Part shown: positions 1-4,003 of the stretch, in pieces | Layout: every line of letters begins with the position of its first letter | Position numbering within the stretch: the first letter of the stretch is position 1 | Assembly (NCBI RefSeq): GCF_937976265.1 | Contig: NZ_CALJRX010000255.1 | Location: forward strand, 1-5,175 | Source: an uncultured Haemophilus sp. | GTDB lineage: Bacteria > Pseudomonadota > Gammaproteobacteria > Enterobacterales > Pasteurellaceae | Length of the DNA: 5,175 nt | Reading direction: 5' to 3' | Position numbers and translations under genes: made by a program | The notes under the pieces: generated by a model | Told to the model about the DNA's origin: nothing | Database searches by the model: none | What the model saw: the letters and a program-made list of their open reading frames with translations, nothing else

Positions 1-6
1 TATAAT
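1..6 (+). promoter_or_regulatory. Possible -10 box of a menB promoter
   Basis: The window opens with TATAAT, a perfect sigma-70 -10 hexamer. A start of transcription about 6-7 bases downstream would give a leader of roughly 28 bases carrying the AAGGAA ribosome binding site of menB. The -35 box would lie before the window, so the promoter cannot be confirmed. The box abuts a reverse uptake signal at 8-16. Confidence 0.35.
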
Positions 7-7
7 G

Positions 8-16
8 ACCGCACTT
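8..16 (-). repeat. DNA uptake signal sequence (USS), reverse orientation
   Basis: ACCGCACTT is the exact complement of the 9-base Haemophilus uptake core AAGTGCGGT. Such signals are recognised during natural transformation of Haemophilus and its close relatives. Any partner arm of an inverted pair would lie upstream of the window. Read on the + strand it creates the codons for Met-Thr-Ala-Leu from base 5, which makes a misleading upstream start for menB. Confidence 0.85.
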
Positions 17-28
17 TTTACACTTATA

Positions 29-34
29 AAGGAA
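29..34 (+). promoter_or_regulatory. menB ribosome binding site
   Basis: AAGGAA ends six bases before the ATG at 41. It supports the 285-residue MenB starting MQNPKDD. The in-frame ATG at 5 overlaps a -10 box and an uptake signal and lies upstream of any transcript starting from that box. Confidence 0.75.
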
Positions 35-40
35 AGAACA

Positions 41-898
41 ATGCAAAATCCAAAAGATGATGTTTTATATGCACCAGTTGAGTGGGTTGATCACAGCGAA
101 GGTTACACTGATATTCGTTTCCACAAATCGACTGATGGTATTGCAAAAATTACCATTAATCGTCCAGAAGTGCGCAATGCATTTCGTCCGCAAACAGTCA
201 AAGAAATGATCCATGCTTTTTCTAACGCCCGTTTCGATGAAAAAATCGGCGTGATTGTATTAACCGGTGAAGGCGAAAAAGCATTCTGTTCTGGTGGTGA
301 CCAAAAAATTCGTGGTGACTACGGCGGTTACAAAGATGAAAGCGGTGTACATCACTTAAATGTATTGGATTTCCAACGTGATATTCGTACTTGTCCAAAA
401 CCAGTGGTGGCAATGGTGGCTGGATATGCAATTGGTGGCGGTCACGTATTGCATATGTTATGCGATTTAACTATTGCTGCAGACAATGCAATCTTTGGTC
501 AAACTGGTCCTAAAGTAGGTTCATTTGACGGTGGCTGGGGCGCAAGCTATATGGCGCGTTTAGTGGGGCAGAAAAAAGCACGCGAAATTTGGTTCTTATG
601 CCGTCAATATAATGCGCAAGAAGCATTAGATATGGGCTTAGTGAATACTGTCGTGCCTTATGCTGATTTAGAAAAAGAAACCGTGCGTTGGTGTCGTGAA
701 ATGTTACGTAACAGCCCAATTGCATTGCGTTGCTTGAAAGCTGCATTAAATGCAGACTGCGATGGTCAATCTGGTTTACAAGAACTCGCAGGTAACGCAA
801 CCATGTTGTTCTATATGACTGAAGAAGGTCAAGAAGGTCGTAACGCATTTAACGAAAAACGCGCACCAGACTTCAGCAAATTCAGACGTAATCCTTAA
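41..898 (+). CDS. menB: 1,4-dihydroxy-2-naphthoyl-CoA synthase (naphthoate synthase) MenB
   Basis: MenB converts o-succinylbenzoyl-CoA into 1,4-dihydroxy-2-naphthoyl-CoA, the ring-closing step of menaquinone (vitamin K2) synthesis, in the cytoplasm. From the ATG at 41 the protein has 285 residues, the same length as the E. coli enzyme. It shows the crotonase fold signatures: SGGDQ at 84-88 with the oxyanion-hole Gly86, the substrate-loop Tyr97, AIGGGH at 130-135 with Gly133, and QTGPKVGSFDGGWG at 154-167. In that last motif Gly156 marks the bicarbonate-dependent MenB type, and Ser161 and Asp163 are the active-site residues known from the E. coli enzyme. Tyr258 near the C-terminus is also kept. 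An AAGGAA site precedes the start. A longer reading from the ATG at 5 adds 12 residues encoded by an uptake signal and is unlikely to be real. The next gene is a glycosyltransferase, not menC. Confidence 0.97.
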   Translation: MQNPKDDVLYAPVEWVDHSEGYTDIRFHKSTDGIAKITINRPEVRNAFRPQTVKEMIHAFSNARFDEKIGVIVLTGEGEKAFCSGGDQKIRGDYGGYKDESGVHHLNVLDFQRDIRTCPKPVVAMVAGYAIGGGHVLHMLCDLTIAADNAIFGQTGPKVGSFDGGWGASYMARLVGQKKAREIWFLCRQYNAQEALDMGLVNTVVPYADLEKETVRWCREMLRNSPIALRCLKAALNADCDGQSGLQELAGNATMLFYMTEEGQEGRNAFNEKRAPDFSKFRRNP

Positions 899-909
899 TT
901 TTGACATAA

Positions 910-951
910 AAAAGTGCGGTTCAAAATCAGTGTGTTTTTAACTGCACTTTT
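910..951 (+). terminator. USS inverted-repeat hairpin after menB, probable terminator
   Basis: The arms at 910-921 and 940-951 pair over 12 bases, including one G-U pair (918 with 943). Past one mismatch, an A/T helix of four pairs (923-926 with 935-938) extends the stem. The left arm is an exact uptake core; the right arm differs from its complement by one base. Only four T close the right arm and no T run follows, so on the + strand this is a moderate terminator. Read on the - strand the hairpin is followed by six T. Paired uptake signals acting as terminators are known in Haemophilus. Confidence 0.6.
912..920 (+). repeat. DNA uptake signal sequence (USS), forward
   Basis: An exact AAGTGCGGT core forming the left arm of the hairpin after menB. 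The flank TTCAAAATC is only partly like the AT-rich extension of the full signal. Confidence 0.88.
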
Positions 952-956
952 GAAAA

Positions 957-962
957 TATATT
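957..962 (+). promoter_or_regulatory. Weak candidate -10 box for the glycosyltransferase gene
   Basis: TATATT matches the -10 consensus at five of six positions and lies 32 bases before the ATG at 995, between the menB hairpin and the gene. No convincing -35 box is found at 16-18 bases upstream, where the sequence is a T-rich hairpin arm. The call rests on position and one hexamer in AT-rich DNA. Confidence 0.25.
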
Positions 963-994
963 GAAGTCTTTATTGCTATTTGGAAATTATTTTT

Positions 995-1765
995 ATGGGT
1001 TGCGAGAAACAATATAATTATGTGATTAGTTTAATCAAAGAAACTAAACGTCGCAAACATATTGAACAAGAATTTGGTCAGCAAAAAATCCCTTTTTCAT
1101 TTTTTGATGCGGTTACACCAGATCGTATTGAGGATGTTGCAAAGAAATTTAATATTACTTTAGATCGGTCACCAAATGCCAAATTATCGGATGGTGAAAT
1201 TGGTTGTGCATTAAGTCATATTGCGTTATGGGATCTGGCAGTAGAAAATAATTTAGACTATATCAATATTTTTGAAGATGATATTCACTTAGGTGAGAAT
1301 GCTAAGACGTTATTAGTGGTTGATTATTTGCCTGATGATGTTGATGTGTTAAAGCTTGAGGCTAATGGAAAAATGGTATTTCGTAGGCCTAAAGTAGTAA
1401 AGTGTCATAGAAAGATTTACCCTATCACATTTAAGCAGTCAGGAACTGCAGGTTATACAGTAACGGCAAAAGGTGCGAAATACCTTCTCAAACAGGTAAA
1501 AAATAAACCGCTTGAAATTGCAATTGATTCTCTTATCTTTGAGGATTTTTTAAATTTAAAGGATTACAACGTGGTACAGCTTTCACCAGGTATTTGTGTA
1601 CAAGATTTTGTTGTGAATCCAGATAAACCTTTTGAAAGCAGCTTGAAAAAAGGTAGAGATTTAGTTCATGAAAATCAGACAAAATTTTCAGTGGTTGAAA
1701 GAATAAGAAAAGAAATTATAAGATTAAAGCGTAACTTATTTATGAAACAAGTGCCTTTTAAATAA
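995..1765 (+). CDS. Glycosyltransferase family 25 protein, probable lipooligosaccharide glycosyltransferase
   Basis: The protein resembles the family 25 sugar transferases (the LgtB, Lic2A, LpsA and Lex2B type) that add hexoses to lipooligosaccharide at the inner face of the inner membrane. Taken from the ATG at 995 it has 256 residues. Family marks in order are NYVISL at 8-13, RRKHIEQEF at 19-27, FFDAV at 36-40, LSDGEIGCALSH at 64-75, the acidic FEDD at 93-96 (the likely metal and nucleotide-sugar site), and GTAGYTVTAKGAKYLL at 150-165. The tail (about 233-251) is rich in Arg, Lys and large hydrophobic residues and could be an amphipathic membrane-contact helix. No signal peptide or membrane span is seen. 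A TTG at 980 would add five residues. I prefer ATG 995 because the family normally starts just before YVISL, but the only ribosome site is a weak GGAAA about ten bases upstream. ATA and AGA codons are more frequent than in menB. The sugar and acceptor cannot be told, so no gene symbol is given. Confidence 0.85.
   Translation: MGCEKQYNYVISLIKETKRRKHIEQEFGQQKIPFSFFDAVTPDRIEDVAKKFNITLDRSPNAKLSDGEIGCALSHIALWDLAVENNLDYINIFEDDIHLGENAKTLLVVDYLPDDVDVLKLEANGKMVFRRPKVVKCHRKIYPITFKQSGTAGYTVTAKGAKYLLKQVKNKPLEIAIDSLIFEDFLNLKDYNVVQLSPGICVQDFVVNPDKPFESSLKKGRDLVHENQTKFSVVERIRKEIIRLKRNLFMKQVPFK
1695..1722 (+). promoter_or_regulatory. Candidate promoter inside the end of the glycosyltransferase gene
   Basis: TTGAAA at 1695-1700 and TATAAG at 1717-1722 each match consensus at five of six positions with a 16-base spacer. 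Transcription would start near 1729 and pass through the hairpin at 1769-1804 before menC. Such matches arise easily in AT-rich DNA, so support is limited. It matters because the only gap between that hairpin and menC is too short for a promoter. Confidence 0.25.
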
Positions 1766-1768
1766 GGG

Positions 1769-1777
1769 AAGTGCGGT
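1769..1777 (+). repeat. DNA uptake signal sequence (USS), forward
   Basis: An exact AAGTGCGGT core followed by T and then AAAAAAT, matching the first AT-rich part of the extended Haemophilus signal. It is the left arm of the terminator hairpin before menC. Confidence 0.9.
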
Positions 1778-1804
1778 TAAAAAATTATTTTTAACCGCAT
1801 TTTT
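1769..1804 (+). terminator. USS inverted-repeat intrinsic terminator after the glycosyltransferase gene
   Basis: Arms at 1769-1783 and 1788-1802 pair over 15 bases around a four-base loop. There is one G-U pair (1771 with 1800). Five T close it (1800-1804). It begins three bases after the TAA of the glycosyltransferase gene and ends about 20 bases before the menC start, so it should separate the two genes unless read through. Confidence 0.75.
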
Positions 1805-1823
1805 ACCCTTCAAGGAGAACAAG

Positions 1824-2813
1824 ATGGAAACCAAATCATTTAATCTTTATCGTTATTCTATTCCCGTCGATAGTCAGTTGATTTTACGTGGACGCTTTTT
1901 AAAACGCCGTGAGGGGCTAATCGTGCGTGTTTCTTGTAGCCGTGATGGATGGGGAGAAATTGCACCTTTACCAGGATTTAGCGAAGAAACCATCGAACAA
2001 GCGCAAGAGCAAGCCATTGAATGGCTGACAAATTGGTGTCATGCAAGCTGCGAAGCGCCAAGAGTTCCACTTGACGGTTGTTATCCCTCCGTTGCTTTCG
2101 GTATTAGCACGGCGATGGATGAGATGAAACGTTATTTAAATGAGGAAGGTAACTATCATACTGCACCGTTGTGTTATGGCGATCCTGATGAGTTATATGC
2201 AGAACTTAATCAAATGTCAGGTGACAAAGTCGCTAAAATTAAAGTCGGCATGTATGAAGCGAATCGTGATGGCTTGATTACGGATATGTTTCTTGAAGCC
2301 ATTCCTGATTTGCAATTACGTCTAGATGCGAATCGTCAATGGACATTAGAAAAAGCCTTAAAATTTGCGGAGAAAGTAAAACCGCAACATCGATCTCGCA
2401 TTCAATTTTTGGAAGAACCTTGTGAAACTCGTGAAGAAAGCCGCCAGTTTGCAGCTCAAACAGGCATTCATATTGCTTGGGATGAAAGTGTGCGTGAGCC
2501 AGGTTTTCTTTTAGAAAAAGAACCGCACTTAAGTGCCATTGTGATTAAGCCAACATTGATTGGTTCGCTACAAGATTGTCAAAAGTTGATTGCGCAAGCA
2601 CATAGTTTAGGCATAAAAGCAGTGATCAGCTCGAGCATTGAAAGTAGCCTTGGATTGACGCAACTTGCTCGTATTGCGGCACAATATACACCCAATGTGA
2701 CGCCAGGATTAGATACGTTAAATTTGATGCAACATCAAGTATTACGTGCGTGGCCAGGCTCAGATTTACCGCTAATTGATTTAAATTCAGAATTTATTAC
2801 CAAAATCGTCTAG
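1824..2813 (+). CDS. menC: o-succinylbenzoate synthase MenC
   Basis: MenC is an enolase-superfamily enzyme that dehydrates SHCHC to o-succinylbenzoate in menaquinone synthesis. The 329-residue product has the full set of catalytic residues at a constant offset of seven from the E. coli enzyme. These are the KIK pair Lys138 and Lys140, the metal ligands Asp168 (in RLDANRQW), Glu197 (in FLEEP) and Asp220 (in AWDES), and the second-face base Lys242 (in IKPTLIGS). SSSIESSLG at 269-277 matches the C-terminal barrel motif. The start at 1824 has a good AAGGAG site at 1812-1817. The gene is close behind a strong terminator that follows an unrelated gene, so it needs readthrough or a promoter inside the upstream gene. 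It contains an uptake signal at 2522-2530. Confidence 0.96.
   Translation: METKSFNLYRYSIPVDSQLILRGRFLKRREGLIVRVSCSRDGWGEIAPLPGFSEETIEQAQEQAIEWLTNWCHASCEAPRVPLDGCYPSVAFGISTAMDEMKRYLNEEGNYHTAPLCYGDPDELYAELNQMSGDKVAKIKVGMYEANRDGLITDMFLEAIPDLQLRLDANRQWTLEKALKFAEKVKPQHRSRIQFLEEPCETREESRQFAAQTGIHIAWDESVREPGFLLEKEPHLSAIVIKPTLIGSLQDCQKLIAQAHSLGIKAVISSSIESSLGLTQLARIAAQYTPNVTPGLDTLNLMQHQVLRAWPGSDLPLIDLNSEFITKIV
2522..2530 (-). repeat. DNA uptake signal sequence (USS) inside menC
   Basis: ACCGCACTT is the exact reverse complement of the uptake core. It lies within codons for Glu-Pro-His-Leu of MenC and overlaps a 12-base perfect palindrome at 2525-2536. It is a single signal within a gene, not one of a hairpin pair like the others. 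Confidence 0.88.
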
Positions 2814-2843
2814 AGATAAGACCACCATTACACAAAAAATCGC

Positions 2844-2849
2844 TATAAT
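2844..2849 (+). promoter_or_regulatory. Candidate -10 box of an aroQ promoter
   Basis: TATAAT is a perfect -10 hexamer in the 60-base gap between menC and aroQ. A start near 2856 would give a leader of about 18 bases that still includes the AAAGGA ribosome site. No recognisable -35 box lies 16-18 bases upstream (the region reads GACCACC), and there is no TG extension, so it may be weak or activator-dependent. Confidence 0.4.
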
Positions 2850-2860
2850 TCGCACAAGTT

Positions 2861-2866
2861 AAAGGA
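2861..2866 (+). promoter_or_regulatory. aroQ ribosome binding site that fixes the start
   Basis: AAAGGA ends seven bases before the ATG at 2874, ideal spacing. An in-frame GTG at 2868 is only one base from this site and could not be initiated from it, so the ATG two codons later is the start. Confidence 0.8.
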
Positions 2867-2873
2867 TGTGAAA

Positions 2874-3326
2874 ATGTCAAAAAAATTCAATATTTTGCTG
2901 TTAAATGGCCCGAACTTAAATATGTTGGGCGCAAGAGAGCCGAAACATTATGGTTCGCTTTCGTTATCTACCATTGAAGAAAATGTGGCAAAACTTGCGG
3001 CGCAGCATGATGTGAATTTGGCGTGCTTTCAAGCAAATAGCGAAGAAAAGTTAATCGATAAGATTCATCAAAGTTTTCAGAAAGTGGATTTTATTTTAAT
3101 TAACCCAGCAGCTTATACGCATACCAGTGTTGCATTGCGCGATGCGTTGCTTGCCGTGTCAATTCCTTTTGTTGAAATCCATTTGTCTAATGTACATAAG
3201 CGCGAGCCATTCCGTCACCATTCTTATTTTAGTGATGTGGCTGAAGGGGTGATTTGTGGCTTAGGTGCGAAAGGCTATGAGTTTGCTCTCCAATTCGCGT
3301 TAGATTTTTTAAATAAAAAAGCATAA
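2874..3326 (+). CDS. aroQ: 3-dehydroquinate dehydratase, type II (AroQ)
   Basis: AroQ removes water from 3-dehydroquinate to give 3-dehydroshikimate, the third step of the shikimate pathway to chorismate, aromatic amino acids, folate and menaquinone. From the ATG at 2874 it has 150 residues, normal for the small dodecameric type II enzymes. The motif NGPNLNMLGAREPKHYG spans 11-27 and carries the lid-loop Arg21 and the catalytic Tyr26. NPAAYTHTSVALRDAL at 78-93 supplies Asn78, His83 and Asp90 of the substrate site. EIHLSNVHKREPFRHHSY at 101-118 holds the catalytic-region His103 and Arg114, and GVICGLGAKGY at 125-135 closes the family pattern. The segment after Gln53 (ANSEEKLIDKIHQ) is the usual QSN-type motif with Ala for Ser. 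No terminator is evident after the stop, so readthrough towards accB is possible. Confidence 0.96.
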   Translation: MSKKFNILLLNGPNLNMLGAREPKHYGSLSLSTIEENVAKLAAQHDVNLACFQANSEEKLIDKIHQSFQKVDFILINPAAYTHTSVALRDALLAVSIPFVEIHLSNVHKREPFRHHSYFSDVAEGVICGLGAKGYEFALQFALDFLNKKA

Positions 3327-3381
3327 AATTTCACAAAATTTACAGATTTTCGCAGAAATTTATCGCAAAGTGCGTGATTTT
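3305..3381. other. Helically phased A/T tracts, predicted curved DNA upstream of accB
   Basis: Short A or T tracts recur about once per helical turn. T6 lies at 3305-3310 and A6 at 3315-3320; AAATTT occurs at 3326-3331, 3336-3341 and 3356-3361; ATTTT occurs at 3346-3350 and 3377-3381, with AAA at 3367-3369. Centres are 9.5 to 11 bases apart. Phased tracts of this kind are known to bend DNA. The array starts in the last codons of aroQ and ends about 100 bases before accB, where it could serve a promoter or a nucleoid protein such as Fis, IHF or H-NS. That role is inference. Confidence 0.5.
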
Positions 3382-3419
3382 ACGGTAATCTTGCCGACAT
3401 AAAAACAGGTTTCGAAATG

Positions 3420-3452
3420 ACTGCGCTTTGGAGTGAATTTTGAAAGTGCGGT
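3420..3452 (+). other. Leader hairpin upstream of accB built on an uptake signal
   Basis: ACTGCGCTTT at 3420-3429 can pair as RNA with AAAGTGCGGT at 3443-3452 over ten bases, two of them G-U pairs, around a 13-base loop. The right arm is an exact uptake core; the left arm is a degraded copy. No T run follows directly, so it is unlikely to be an efficient terminator. It lies about 20 bases before the accB ribosome site and could be part of the accB leader. Confidence 0.45.
3444..3452 (+). repeat. DNA uptake signal sequence (USS), forward
   Basis: An exact AAGTGCGGT core followed by T, GAAAATT, six bases and TATTTT. This is a near-complete match to the extended Haemophilus signal, with both AT-rich stretches in place, and the best such copy in the window. 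Confidence 0.92.
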
Positions 3453-3484
3453 TGAAAATTCATTAATATTTTTAGGAAGAACGT

Positions 3485-3943
3485 ATGGACATTCGTAAAA
3501 TCAAAAAACTGATTGAATTAGTAGAAGAATCGGGTATCACTGAATTAGAAGTGCAAGAAGAAGAAGGTACAGTACGTATTAGTCGTGCGGCACCAGCGGT
3601 TGCACCTGCTGCAATTCAATATGCAGCGGCGCCAGTCGCACCGGTTGCGGCTCCGGCAGCAGCACCTGCAGCGACTGCGCCTGCGGAAGCACCAGTCGCT
3701 GAAGTATCAGGACACCAAGTGCGTTCACCAATGGTAGGTACATTCTATCGTAGCCCAAGCCCAGAAGCGAAAGCTTTCGTAGAAGTGGGACAAACAGTCA
3801 AAGTAGGCGATGCACTTTGTATCGTTGAAGCAATGAAAATGATGAACCGTATCGAAGCAGACAAAGCCGGTGTGGTAAAAGCAATCTTAGTAAATGATGG
3901 CGAAGCGGTTGAATTTGATCAACCATTGATCGTTATCGAATAA
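3485..3943 (+). CDS. accB: Biotin carboxyl carrier protein of acetyl-CoA carboxylase (AccB)
   Basis: AccB carries the biotin that is carboxylated by AccC and then delivers the carboxyl group to acetyl-CoA through AccA-AccD, making malonyl-CoA for fatty acid synthesis. The 152-residue protein begins MDIRKIKKLIELVEESG, the usual N-terminal segment, which in E. coli also mediates autoregulation. An Ala/Pro-rich flexible linker covers roughly 35-73. The biotinyl domain follows from about 77, with SPMVGTFYRSPSPEAKAF at 81-98 holding the thumb loop typical of bacterial carrier proteins. The biotin-accepting Lys118 lies in EAMKMM. The ribosome site AGGA ends seven bases before the ATG. The length is close to the E. 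coli protein (156); differences within the genus are expected mainly in the linker. accC follows after a terminator. Confidence 0.97.
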   Translation: MDIRKIKKLIELVEESGITELEVQEEEGTVRISRAAPAVAPAAIQYAAAPVAPVAAPAAAPAATAPAEAPVAEVSGHQVRSPMVGTFYRSPSPEAKAFVEVGQTVKVGDALCIVEAMKMMNRIEADKAGVVKAILVNDGEAVEFDQPLIVIE

Positions 3944-3957
3944 TCCCTATCAATCTG

Positions 3958-3984
3958 AAATGGCGAGCTTTCTCGCCATTTTTT
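3958..3984 (+). terminator. Intrinsic terminator between accB and accC
   Basis: AAATGGCGAG at 3958-3967 and CTCGCCATTT at 3972-3981 form a perfect ten-base stem with a CTTT loop, followed by a run of six T (3979-3984). This is the best terminator in the window. It lies 14 bases after the accB stop and about 20 bases before the accC start, so accC needs readthrough if it has no promoter of its own. It contains no uptake signal. Confidence 0.85.
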
Positions 3985-4003
3985 CACCCAAGTGGAAATT
4001 GTT

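Larger units (their letters stand above)
3327..3484 (+). promoter_or_regulatory. accB upstream region
   Basis: This 158-base gap between aroQ and accB holds phased A/T tracts, a degraded uptake-like sequence (AAGTGCGTG at 3368-3376), an uptake-signal hairpin and the accB ribosome site AGGA at 3474-3477. By position it should contain the accB promoter, but I found no pair of -35 and -10 boxes good enough to name. There is no clear terminator for aroQ. Confidence 0.4.

Noticed and set aside
222..848. Two reverse-strand open frames opposite menB (222-431 and 510-848)
   Set aside because: They lie wholly within a highly conserved gene, have no ribosome site or family resemblance, and are explained by the codon pattern of menB.
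901..929. A perfect TTGACA (901-906) right after menB as a -35 box
   Set aside because: At 16-18 bases downstream there is no acceptable -10 box (the sequence reads AAAATCA), and the region is the uptake-signal hairpin.
995..1765. Phase-variable repeat tract in the glycosyltransferase gene
   Set aside because: Related Haemophilus genes carry long tetranucleotide repeats, so I looked for them; only A or T runs of up to about six bases are present, not a convincing contingency repeat.
899..1823. Transposon or phage origin of the glycosyltransferase segment
   Set aside because: No transposase, integrase, target-site duplication or tRNA site is seen; the flanking repeats are uptake-signal hairpins.
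3325..3341. Direct repeat AAAATTT separated by CAC as an operator after aroQ
   Set aside because: It is better explained as part of the longer ten-base phased A/T array; the units are too short and low in complexity to call an operator.
3368..3376. AAGTGCGTG as an additional uptake signal
   Set aside because: It departs from the core at the last two positions and is followed by only part of the AT-rich extension; at most a degraded copy.
3440..3469. TTGAAA and TAATAT as an accB promoter
   Set aside because: The -10 match is poor and transcription would start inside the accB ribosome binding site, giving an untranslatable or leaderless message.
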